The position numbers were made by a program, and so were the translations under genes. A stretch of 64,000 bases of DNA from Icerya purchasi. Lineage: Eukaryota; Arthropoda; Insecta; Hemiptera; Monophlebidae. Location of the stretch: NCBI GenBank assembly GCA_039619475.1, contig CM077115.1:179634695-179698694 (forward strand). Reading direction: 5' to 3'. Below, piece by piece: positions 35,020 to 45,199 of the stretch. Below the pieces are notes generated by a model that made no database searches, had not been told where the DNA came from, and worked only from the letters and a program-made list of their open reading frames with translations. Position 1 is the stretch's first letter. The number at the start of each line of letters is the position of its first letter.

Positions 35020-35560
35020 ATATGAAGAATTGGGTTCGAACCATTCGACCAATAAATACACTTTAATAATATTAGCAAGATATTTGAAAAAGCTGTTTTA
35101 GTCCTAGCTTATAAAAATGACACAACTGGCCCCGCTATTAACAATATTACGGGAGTTATTTTAATGATAGAACCGATTTTGATGGACATCGAAAAGGCTT
35201 TCGGGGCAATTATATATATATATATATTAAATAGCTCTTCTGATTTAGTGGAAAATGTTTTCAGTTAAGAGAATACAAACTATCCGCTAAATTTTCAACA
35301 GTCGGTATCGCTCCTGTTCAGGATTTCGGAGTCGTATCTATTTATGGTTTATTCGAGCATTGTGCGACAAAGAGCTGGAAGTTTTATGCTGATGATAATG
35401 TATTAGTATTACAACAGACACGCAGTGCTGGAAAACAGACTGAAAAATGTAGCGAATAAAATTACAAAGCATAACGTAAAATGAAAATAAATCTAAGATA
35501 ATTATCTGTGCGGAACCTTTAAATCCCATTAACATTGCAAGCCCTTATGTAGAATATATA
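35020..35560 (+). pseudogene. decayed LINE reverse transcriptase core
   Basis: Plus-strand frames give, in order, LGFEP near 35,032 (motif 1-2 region FGFR..ST), MDIEKAFGAI at about 35,179-35,209 (motif A, in place of LDIEKAFD), GIAPVQDFG near 35,308-35,334 (motif B), and FYADDNVLVL near 35,373-35,402 (motif C with the catalytic DD). The blocks sit in different frames with stops between, and a (TA)n stretch interrupts at 35,214-35,226. Spacing and order fit a CR1/Jockey-like RT. Dead. Confidence 0.7.
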
Positions 35561-35572
35561 AATCGGCGCACA

Positions 35573-35830
35573 GTGATGTCTAACAATTTCGCTAGACAAA
35601 AGATTAACGTTCGCAAAATAGTGTGTGCAGATGTGACACAGCGTTCCGACATCTCAGCAAAAAGTAATATGCCTTCTTCCCTTTTTAATAGGAAATTTGA
35701 AGAGTGGCGGATAAATTACAGGCTAATTTATAAACACAAGTTGAAGTATTACATGCTACGGCATAGTGATTTTATGACTCAATATGCACCAGAAATTGAA
35801 AACACTTCAAAACCCGACAGTCCGGAATAA
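35573..35830 (+). CDS. unrecognised 85-codon ORF
   Basis: Directly downstream of the RT remnant. The translation is basic (SNNFARQKINVRKIV...YKHKLKYYMLRHSDF) and shows no domain that I can name. It may be part of the same decayed element or chance. No start context or neighbour supports a host gene. Confidence 0.15.
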   Translation: MMSNNFARQKINVRKIVCADVTQRSDISAKSNMPSSLFNRKFEEWRINYRLIYKHKLKYYMLRHSDFMTQYAPEIENTSKPDSPE

Positions 35831-35839
35831 TTTTAAATA

Positions 35840-36770
35840 AACGCTTTTACGCCGGAATCAAAGCAGAGCCGTAATGTCTGCAAAAAATCAAAGAAGGAAT
35901 GAAAGAACTTTGCAATACAGGCCGCTCAATGAACGATAACTAACCACTCTCGTTGAAGTACGCACGAGACAAATGCAGAAGATTAAACAGACAAAAAGTA
36001 ATTTAGTGCAATCTAATTTATAAAGTACACATTATTACTATTTCCGGCAAATAAATGTAATAGTCGTCCGGTTAAATTTGGTTTCGGCGTTTTTTTAAAA
36101 TTATTTTCCTGTCCAATGAAACGTTCGTGAATATGAAGCTCCTTAGAAGGCTTCATAAAACATTTCGAATGTTTGTGTAAATGAAAACTATTTCTGTTGA
36201 CTGCGAAATCCAATAAAATTACTTGTAAAGATTTGTGTAAATATTTCTTCTTCTTCATTCTCTTCTTCATTCTCTTCTTAATTCTGTTCTTAAAATACGG
36301 ATCATAAAACTGGGAAAACTATTAATAAGTTAATGGGAAGGAGAAACGGAAAAGAAAAGAAGGAAAAAAAATAAAAAGACCGAAACTAATAAATGAAAAA
36401 AGAACAAAACAATGAGATTAAAATAGTGACACGGTTAAGAGGTTTATATTGTTTTTTTTTATTCTTTTTGGGAGGGGGTTATCAACGGGGGATTTTTACC
36501 CAGAAACAATTAGGATGAAATCAATTATATCTTGATATACTATCAGATATAATTGTTTCTTTCCTTTTCTTATTTGATTCCAGGTAGAAATCCTCGGTTG
36601 ACGAGCTCCCTCCATAAAAAAAAAAGCCGGAAAAATATGTTATTGTTTTAATTCTACGATTTTCTTTATTGCACTTGCACCAATTAATTAGTAAACACTG
36701 TTCAAGTTAAAAATCTGAACTACTAAACTCTGAACTAGCCAGTCTGAGAATTGTTCGTTACGTTAATGAG
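35840..36770. other. unassigned stretch
   Basis: Contains purine-rich and T-rich patches. The minus-strand ORF at 36,013-36,270 has no recognised domain. Confidence 0.35.
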
Positions 36771-36773
36771 AAA

Positions 36774-37810
36774 ATGGCGTTATTGCTTATTAGAATCCCT
36801 CGAATTCTGACAAAAACATTTTATTTTTCTACTAGTTTTTCTCCTGTTGTCATGTTACAACGCTCCTTTACTTCTCTCGTGACTTCAATAGCTTTTATGG
36901 TAGCCTATCAAGTTCTCCTCTCTCCCACTTCGGGCCCACTCCTCCTCTCACGGCGCAGCCAACAATGAATTTCTTCATTTATTAAATTCTTCTATTCTTG
37001 CTCATGTATTGATTTTTACCGATGGTTCCAGTAGCGAGGGTAGCCAATCGGGTTCTCCCAATTCCTCATCATTTCGGACTCCGAAGGCGTACTTCAAGAG
37101 CCATGTCCTCTCCTCCTTCCCATTCCTCTGATAGTATTATTCTCTCAATCGTTCTCTTACCTCCACTTTGCAATAATCCCGCTCTATTCTTATTGATTTT
37201 TTATGGATCCCTAGTCAATCCGAAATAGACGGCAACAGCTGACTTTTTAGCTGCCGGCCTTGATTCATTCCTCAACTATTTCCCTTCTTTAGACATCCTT
37301 TCCTCTTCCCCGTCTTCAATCACGCCAGATTTTGGTGGGACATTTATCCCTTCCTATTTTTTAATTGTCATTCGCATTACCGCCTTATTCAGCTGATTCC
37401 TCGTTCCCTGGTTCCATTCTATTTTTTTCGATCATCGCTCCTCTATTGTTTCTCTGATTCGTTTCCGCATCAATCATTCTCTACTTCTCCCTTCTTGGTT
37501 TTCGATTTGCGCCGTCTCCTTATTGTTCTCTTCACGACTGCGATCCTCTTCGTATATATATGTGATGCTGATCATATTTTCTTCGAGTATCCTGTTCTTC
37601 TTAATGAACGCTCCCTTTTATACGGCCGGCTTTTGACATTACGTCTCCTTGCTCCCTATAACGCTTCCTTTATCTTCTCCTTTCCTTCATCTTCTGTGGT
37701 GCCTGCACTGCTGTCGTTTGATGCGTCCATTTCGGACCGCCTAGCTGCGGTTATCTTAACTGCGAGATGATCACGCTGATCAGTGCCACCGGCTAAGAAT
37801 ATTTTTTTTT
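36774..37810 (+). pseudogene. RNase H LINE 3' tail (family B), internally deleted
   Basis: Matches the element at 49,965-51,227 on the opposite strand. Landmarks are TTTTCTCCTGTTGTC, TAGCCTATCAAGTTCTCCTC, CACGGCGCAGCCAACAATGAATTTCTTCATTTATTAAATTC, then HVLIFTDGSSS (first RNase H Asp) near 36,998-37,035. It then skips most of the RNase H middle and resumes at ISDSEGVLQ (third acid) near 37,065-37,095. The C-terminal CDADHIFFEYPVLLNER...DASISDRL region is open at 37,495-37,770. A Cys of the zinc knuckle has become Tyr (FEYP). Several frameshifts; dead. The three ORFs seen here are parts of this one relic. Confidence 0.8.
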
Positions 37811-38024
37811 TGCTGCCGTTAGACATTGCTTCTTCTTCAAACTAGACCCACGCAAACTTCGCGAAAAATCTCCGTGCCTCTTGACCGGAGTGGTCAAATT
37901 CGAAAAATGTTATTCGATTTTTACATACTGTTTGTAGCGAGACAGATACTCGCCACTTGAGTAATAGAAATTTTTAATAATTTATTATAATGAAAATTAA
38001 AATTAGATTATATATATAAATATA
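37811..38024. other. short spacer before the LTR element
   Basis: No feature beyond A/T-rich sequence grading into (TAAA)n. Confidence 0.4.
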
Positions 38025-38547
38025 AATAAATAAATAAATAAATAAATAAAAAATTAAAAAATTAAAAATTAAAAAATAAATATATAAATATTAAATAATT
38101 AGTTTATGCCAATCACATGATCATCATTGTTTCCTCTGAGACAATGATGATCGAAAATGTGGTTTTAGAAAAGAAGTTAATAGAATTTTGGAAAACGTTG
38201 AACGAAGAAGTTGTTAAATATGAATTGTGATGAATTTAATAATATTTTGTTTTTTGTAAAAGTAATGAAAATTATGTGTAACTAAAACACATAAAGTGTG
38301 GTTGGATGTACCGAGGATGTTTCGAAGGAATTATTAATGGCGGGCAGGGAAAAACATAATATATTAATATGATGAGGTAATCATAAATTTTATAAAATAG
38401 AAAAATACATTTTCGGTTATTTATTATATTTCTTTTATTTATTCATTGTTAGGTTAATGTAGATATATTGTTTTAATTAATCGTTAGGCAACAAATGTGT
38501 GCCGGATGTCAAATTATGTAATGTATATGTGTTATAAAAACTTAATT
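38025..38547 (+). repeat. 5' LTR
   Basis: Left terminal repeat. It begins within a (TAAA)n run, so the exact left boundary is uncertain. Ends before the primer site at 38,548. The ends lack the usual TG..CA. Confidence 0.8.
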
Positions 38548-38565
38548 TGGTAGTAGAGCGTGGTT
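38548..38565 (+). promoter_or_regulatory. primer binding site (tRNA-iMet)
   Basis: TGGTAGTAGAGCGTGGTT directly follows the 5' LTR. It differs at two positions from the copy behind the 3' LTR, which fits the initiator tRNA better. It would anneal to the tRNA 3' end to start minus-strand DNA synthesis. Confidence 0.75.
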
Positions 38566-40655
38566 ACGGTCGTTTTATTTCATTAAACATCCACTGACAT
38601 ATATACGAAAAAATATAAATATATAAATTTTATTTAAATGTTAACATGTTTAAATAGTTAACGATGTAAATACAATTCGATTGGATAATTTTATTTTTTT
38701 TTTTATTTAAAATTTTACGAAACTTCTAATTATCGGTCTATACGCGACTTGATGCTGTGCGCTTAATTTCTTTAAATTAATTTGTATATTTTCATTTTTT
38801 TTAAAAAGTCTATTATTAATTGCACGGTAATTTCGTATTTTTTTTTATCTTATGTAAGAAAGATTTGATCTTAATATGGTGTAATGTGTTACACCTAACA
38901 ATTTAAAACGCCTATGTAGTTACGTTTTCTGGCGTTAATTGTTATTAATGCAACAATAACAAATATTTAAAAACGTATTATGTTTTTTGTTGCTTTTAAT
39001 AAGTTTTGATATTTATAAAATATTCGATCAATTTATTTTATAAAAGTCTTTTGTTTTAGACGTAATTTTCATTTCACATTGTAAAATGAAATTATATTAT
39101 ATGTTACATAAACGATAACATCTAAACAAACTTAATTCGTTGTAGTATAGTGTTTATAATTTTACTACATTAATCGAACATTTCAAAATTTAAATACCGA
39201 AATTGATTATAAGTATTAATGATATGATATTGGAATTATTTCGACATTTGAAAATGTAAAATATACATTGTTAACAAAAAGAACATCGATGTTAAACGGC
39301 ATTTTATTTTTATAGATTTTAGCGTAAACGCAACTATTAAATAGATCTAGTATTATAAATCATCGATGTAAAACTATATATATATTCCAATAAAGATTAC
39401 GTTAGTTCATTTTCCTCCGTTTAGTTCAGTACACTAGTTCGTCCGGTGAGCTTATACTTTAATTCGAAAGTTAATTTTTTTTATTTATTATTGAAGAATA
39501 TTTAATAACATCAGTTAATTATTTTAATTAAAATTTTTTATTAATTTGTACGAAAACTTACATTAAATCATATGAAACTGAAAATACTCACATAAAGGGA
39601 ACTAACATGATGAACTATAAATTCTTTTTTTCTATTTGTGTTTATTGATCAATTTAAAAAACAACTAAAGTGTCTAGCATATAAATTAGATATAGTTTAA
39701 GTATTAATACACAAATCGAAACTATATTAATACAATTGTAAATAAAATTATATTAGCGGATTTATTTAAAAGAAATTTAAAATAATTTTTTTTATGTCAA
39801 CAATATTAGAATTAAAAAATTACATGTACATTTTGGAATCCTTTTAAAATAACGGTAACGTTACAATACATGGGGAGTCTTGTTGTAAGTTTTTTTTTAT
39901 TGTATTTTAATTTTATTTATTGTATCTTTTTTTATATATGATATAAAAACAATATGCACAAAAGAAAATTTAATATGCTCTCCTTATATACATGTATGCA
40001 TTATATATATATATATTAATTACAATGTAATTCTTAGGCTACCCCCCATTCGAAAAAATGTCCCAATTTTATGTAACGTTTGTTATATTTTGTAGGATTT
40101 TTGTTATTGTTATTTAAAAAATGTCACAATTTTATGTAATGAAATATGTAACGAAAAATTTAACGAAAAAATGTCTTAATTTTATATAACGGAAGGTAAA
40201 TGTTAGAATAGGATTTTTGTGGTTATGTTATTTTTTGTGTGTGTTGATGCCAGTAAGAATTACGTTGTAAATTTTGATCATTTTATACAAAGTATAGAAG
40301 AGAAAGAGACAGGAATGAAAGCAGGAGGGGTCAAGGGGCACAGCCCCTTGCGAGGCCAAAGTGGCCGAGTTTATATATATATATATATAGTTTTATTCTA
40401 AATGTTATAGTTTACTATAATTTGTGTTTTGCCTTGCCAGTCACGGGTAATTGTCCTATATTTTGAAAATTATCCATATGTGGAGGGGAAATCCCCTTAT
40501 TTGAAGATTTTTATTTTATTTTTTTTTTTTTTTGTTATTTGAAATTTTTCTTCCTAGGAATATCCAACATACATCCAACCACACTCCTCAATAAAAGTAA
40601 TATAAAATTTAATTAGTGTATTAATAGTAAAGAATTGTCAATCATAGAAACACGG
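38566..40655 (+). other. very AT-rich leader of the LTR element
   Basis: About 2.1 kb between primer site and first ATG, with no reading frame of note. About 390 bases are the TA-flanked repeat at 40,003-40,389. TACATCCAACCACAC at 40,570-40,584 is the exact complement of GTGTGGTTGGATGTA in both LTRs. Confidence 0.6.
40003..40389 (+). mobile_element. ~390 bp repeat inserted in (TA)n, copy 1
   Basis: Nearly identical to 58,540-58,929 and bounded by TA-dinucleotide runs on both sides in each copy. It starts TTAATTACAATGTAATTCTTA, with an ATTAC..GTAAT mini-hairpin, and near its right end carries the hairpin CAAGGGGCACAGCCCCTTG (40,332-40,350), followed by GGCCGAGTTTATATA. There are internal repeats of ATGTC.CAATTTTATGTAA. 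No coding. A subterminal 3' hairpin recalls Helitron-like elements, but no CTRR end is evident; a TA-targeting MITE is an alternative. The ORF at 40,219-40,401 is not conserved in frame. Confidence 0.7.
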
Positions 40656-42112
40656 ATGACCACAAGTAAAAGACCAAAGGAGGCGGATTCAAAAGATTTC
40701 AATAAGGGACGAAACGAAATGCAAGAGTTAAAAGAGATGGTTCGAAACCTTACTGAGCAGCAAGGGCGTCGCCAGCCGATGAGCCAGGGAAAGGCAAGAT
40801 GAGTTGCCAGCCGCCAGTGGAGGGGGGCAAGATGATAGAAAGAGGATAAGAGTTATAGAAAAAATAAAATTTATAAGTTGTAAAGGCTTAATATTTTATT
40901 AAACAAGAATAAAATCTTAATTAAAACATAAGTTTTCTAAATTGTCCATGATCACGCGCCTATGAATACTCATCAATGCCAGTTGATTAAAAAGTTTTAA
41001 GGCTCCAGGGGGGGGGCAGCTGCCCCTCCATGCCTCCCGCTGGCGACGCCCATGCTGAGCAGGATTTACAACTTACTATGATATTAATGGAACGGACAAA
41101 AGAAAAAATACCGAAGGATAAAGAAGTAACAAAGGAAGAGGGATTATGTACAGTCGGAATCACCAGTCCCAGATAGAAAATGGATTCAAAAGGTAGTTTA
41201 ATTGGAAAGGATTCGATTGTAGCAGCATTTACTTCCTCAGACTCGGGTGATATATCACATAATATTGCTGAATCTTAATGCGAAATGTCCAGTAAACCGT
41301 GTGACATGCATACTAGCAAATGTGTCGAACAGGAACTTTGCATATCACCTGGTCCTGGAAAGAATATGTTAGAAAGCACTCCAATTATAGGCGAAGAATT
41401 GGAGAAAAATGCAAAGGAGCTTTGGAAATCGGACGATTCTGTAGAAGTGAAGAAAAAAGTTTTGTCTGTTGATCAGTTCATGCATATGACTTCAACAAAA
41501 GCTGAATATGCCGATCCGGTGACCAAAAAGAAATCAACTGTTCACGATTGTTTTCCAGCAATGGATCATAGCCCTGCAGCAGGAATCACAGATGGGCCTC
41601 GTGCATTTTCCTTCAAGCAGAATGAAACAATGCATAATAATTCACTCTGGAACTTGCTTATTAATACCTTGCCTACACCATCAGTTGAACAAATATCGTG
41701 TCACAGAATCAAACCGATCTTATTGACAACTGGCGAGATGAAAGTTCCGTTTCAATGGCAACCAGCGATCGTTCCTACTCCGCTAGCAAGAATTGGACCA
41801 AACACTATAACCTGCATGCCGGGTGAATTTATCACAATGTCCGGACGAGGACCAAGGTACATGTTAAAGCGCCGGTTTGTCCCAAAGAAGGAAAGGGACG
41901 TCATCATAGCTAGTTTGTGCAATATGTACACTGATTACATCACTATGCCCCAAGAATACTTTGTGCAAAGATATGAATTAGCATCAACGACTCATAACCT
42001 ACATATGCTTACACTGTACCTCAACAGTATTCCACAATACCAGTTGCAAATGTACAGATCCTACTGGCCTGCACTAAGAAGACTAGATGAGTGGAAAAAC
42101 AGGTTTCGTTAG
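40656..42112 (+). pseudogene. unknown ORF of the LTR element (gag position), interrupted
   Basis: The frame opens at ATG 40,656 (MTTSKRPKEADSKDFNKG), a Lys/Glu-rich, probably helical segment. It is split by the hAT MITE at 40,761-41,054 and resumes in register once the MITE and one TSD copy are discounted. It has stops TAG (41,174) and TAA (41,276), then stays open from 41,285 to 42,112 (275 codons). The C-terminal part is rich in Trp, Tyr and Pro (FQWQPAIVPTPLARIGPN, MYRSYWPALRRLDEWKNRF). It has no CCHC zinc knuckle and no domain that I recognise. The position just inside the element suggests gag, but the ORF ends only 230 bases before the right LTR, where pol should be. It could be a captured gene. 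Function unknown. Confidence 0.5.
40761..41054 (+). mobile_element. hAT-type MITE with 8 bp TSD
   Basis: The ends are CAAGGGCGTCGCCAGC (left) and the inverse of CATGGGCGTCGCCAGC (right), typical hAT termini. A perfect 8-base duplication CTGAGCAG sits at 40,753-40,760 and 41,055-41,062. 294 bases, no coding capacity. It inserted into the ORF of the LTR element and disrupts it. Confidence 0.93.
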
Positions 42113-42342
42113 AAATTAAACTTAATAATAATAGTTATAACATCATATTTTAATTGTAAGATATTTGTCTATAGATATAATTTTAGGTGGACTTTATGTA
42201 TTAACAGGGTATTCAAATCTTTTATATGAATGTAAAATACAATTGTAAAATATTCTTTTTTTGTGGCCCATAGCACGCTATTAATTAAGTAGTCTTGGAT
42301 CATGCCCAAATTAAAATTGTAAGACATGATCCAAGGGGAGGG

Positions 42343-42846
42343 ATAAATAAATAAAAAATAAAAAATTAAAAAATAAATATATATATATATTAAATAATTA
42401 GTTTATGCCAATCACATGAGCATCATTGTTTCCTCTGAGACAATGATGATCGAAAATGTGGTTTTAGAAAAGAAGTTAATAGAATTTTGGAAAACGTTGA
42501 ACGAAGAAGTTGTTAAATATGAATTGTGATGAATTTAATAATATTTTGTTTTTTGTAAAAGTAATGAAAATTATGTGTAACTAAAACACATAAAGTGTGG
42601 TTGGATGTACCGAGGATGTTTCGAAGGAATTATTAATGGCGGGCAGGGAAAAACATAATATATTAATATGATGAGGTAATCATAAATTTTATAAAATAGA
42701 AAAATACATTTTCGGTTATTTATTATATTTCTTTTATTTATTCATTGTTAGGTTAATGTAGATATATTGTTTTAATTAATCGTTAGGCAACAAATGTGTG
42801 CCGGATGTCAAATTATGTAATGTATATGTGTTATAAAAACTTAATT
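42343..42846 (+). repeat. 3' LTR
   Basis: Right terminal repeat, starting directly after the purine tract AAGGGGAGGG. Differs from the left LTR mainly in the length of the A/T-run at its start and at one base (GAGC for GATC near 42,420). Confidence 0.85.
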
Positions 42847-42864
42847 TGGTAGCAGAGCATGGTT
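42847..42864 (+). promoter_or_regulatory. second primer-binding-like site after the 3' LTR
   Basis: TGGTAGCAGAGCATGGTT follows the right LTR as well, where host flank is expected. It is a better match to initiator Met tRNA than the proper site at 38,548. Homology to the left side ends a few bases later. Confidence 0.7.
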
Positions 42865-45090
42865 ATAAAAAAATTTAAAGCACATATACATTACATGTTG
42901 TTGCAGTCTTAATTCGGGAAAGCCGGATTGCTTTTCACCGTATTTCTTCTAACCGGTTCGCTATCTTATTGTGGGTGCAACTACTGACGATATTAATTTC
43001 CGATAATTTTGATAATACGTGAGTGTCACCGTGAAACGTAATTTTTCAAGATACGAACTGACTACGGAAGCGCTTGTCGACCAATTTTTTCTTTTTTCGA
43101 CCATCACCGCGTTCTTGCCGCACAATTAGAGTTTTCGGTTAGCCGATTTTAGACGGCTAACGTAAATTCGACAATTAAACAATCATCATTTGCAAGAAAT
43201 TTGCAGCTGCGATTTTTCTCACGAACTCTGTATAGTTTAATAGCGGCCACCGTCAAAACCGGATAAAACGATTTTCTTCGCACGAGAAATTGTTGTGCTT
43301 TGCGACAGACGAGATGTAGTCGGATTTCTCGAATTTTATCCGCGTCGAAAACGATGTCGAAAAGTCTGTGCGATTTTGAAAGTTGCTCTGCCGGAAACGG
43401 TAAAATTGATCGAATAGGACGCCGAGGTCTCTTATTTCGTCGCTGTTGTTGAAAGACATCGAATGAACTGTTGGCCAATGTGCAGTTGACACGATAAAAA
43501 AATTCATTAGAGAGCGTGTAAAGGCGTTTGATTAAGTTTGCATAGTGATACATGTAATTAGGAAGCCAATTAAAAGATGCGCCGAATTTGGCCTTTTCGG
43601 CAGATCGGAATACGATGACTGTTGCCCGGAAAATGTCTAAAATGACTATCGATTGAACGGTATAGAAACCGCGGCAAAGATGTCAGGTATTGAAAAGAAA
43701 TTCTAAGACGGACAAAGGCAAAGTCGGAGGGCTATGACGTTACGAGCTGAGCACCGTCATCAAGCGAGAAAGGTGTTAGGTTCGTTTCGGTAGTGTACAC
43801 ACGGTGTACGTACGCGCTAAGTATATAGATAGGCCAGGCTACCGTATTAATGGCTTCATTACAGTGGAAAGTGTCATTTATAATTTGAAAGCAAAAAGAA
43901 CTATTATATATCTATATAGATATAAGGCTGTCGTCTAACTAGGCTTAACTAAATGTTATTAGCAGCGGCGAAAGAAGGAGAAGCCACCCGCTGCAAACAT
44001 GCAGCTAGGTTACATCCATTCCGAGTCCGGGCTTTTCATTTAAAACGGCTTATAATGTCACCCGATGGATTATATAAAAATTATCCGCGCGCACGCACAC
44101 AAACGCCGCTCACTCTACGGTCTTCCTGAAGAAGGGAATTTTTTCCTTTTTTTACACCGTTAATACGAAATTAGACGAACGGCAAATTGTGAAATAAATA
44201 AGGTGAAAATTTGTCACCGAGATAAAAGTAAAATGCCAAGCTTCGTTCCGGATTAAGCAAAAATTTAATGCTGCCGCTTAATGAGGAGCGCGCTACCAAT
44301 TGACCGAATTCATTTGACTGCAATCACTCGTCTCCTTACCTTTTTTCCCTCTTATATAGTAGCAGTTTTGGTAAACGGCCGATGTAAATTTTATACACTA
44401 CTTCCTGGAATTCCTGTGAAATTGTTCTACTGAACTGTCATGGAATTGTTATAGAATTACCGGGAATTCCTTTTTTTTTTGTTATTCTTTTATATGGGTT
44501 CGTCAACATGGATATTGGCCCAAATTTTTATATGGTGTACATCAAACTTCCTCAGCGGTTTACCCTTCGAGTTTTGCCCCATGCTCGCTTTTCTCGCCCC
44601 CCCCCACATCGATCGGTGCGCTCGCTCGGTTGCCCTCCACGGCCCTGACTTTGAAATTTTCATGAATCGAAGCGGTATTTTTAGTCATATACGGTCTTGT
44701 TTCCGTTCGTTATTTTATTGTTACACATTTAAGTATTTCATATGTCTCTTTCAAGAAGTTATAAACGGATTTGGAAAAATTCTGTCTATTTAGTTGAAAA
44801 TTTAATTCGTACAATGACGTTGAAATAAAGATTCGCACTTAAGAAACATTCGGATAAAAATTTGTATTCGTTACATTACGATTGTATATTTCGTTGAATT
44901 TGTTTTCCGAATTTTCTCTAAATAATTTGAAAATTACATTAAATTAATAGGATATTATAACGCAAATGCAAAAGGTAAAGCAATAATTGAAATATACAAA
45001 TCAACATAGTTTTAAGAGAGCGAGGGCAATCGCATCGCCATGCACAATAATAACGATCAAATAGTAATACAAAAACGTAATAATAGCAAT
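42865..45090. other. unassigned stretch of moderate GC
   Basis: Less AT-rich than its neighbours (about 42,950-44,350), with scattered CpG. The two overlapping minus-strand ORFs at 43,149-43,553 and the plus-strand ORF at 44,479-44,793 show no recognisable domain. It could hold regulatory DNA or an old unrecognised repeat. Confidence 0.3.
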
Positions 45091-45199
45091 CAGTTTTTTT
45101 TTTTGTTTTTTTTTAATTCGTTAATAGCTAAATTGTATCTAGCGGATGATAGCTATTTAGCAATTATTTTTAATATCTTGTGCACATAGCCTGAATAAC

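Larger units (their letters stand above)
38025..42864 (+). mobile_element. non-autonomous LTR retrotransposon primed by tRNA-iMet
   Basis: Direct repeats of about 505-525 bases bound a 3.8 kb interior. The left LTR is followed at 38,548 by TGGTAGTAGAGCGTGGTT, and the same site at the right is TGGTAGCAGAGCATGGTT. Both complement the 3' end of initiator Met tRNA (…TGCTCTGCTACCA), the classic primer site. A purine tract AAGGGGAGGG at 42,333-42,342 precedes the right LTR. Over the clearly alignable 38,101-38,547 I find one LTR mismatch, so the insertion is young. No protease, integrase, RT or RNase H frame exists, so movement must have depended on proteins from elsewhere. The interior carries an unknown ORF, a 294 bp hAT MITE and a ~390 bp TA-flanked repeat. 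Confidence 0.85.

Noticed and set aside
43149..43553. 134-codon minus-strand ORF in a moderately GC-rich region
   Set aside because: No domain, no second overlapping support, and two different frames are open there, which fits chance in less AT-rich DNA.
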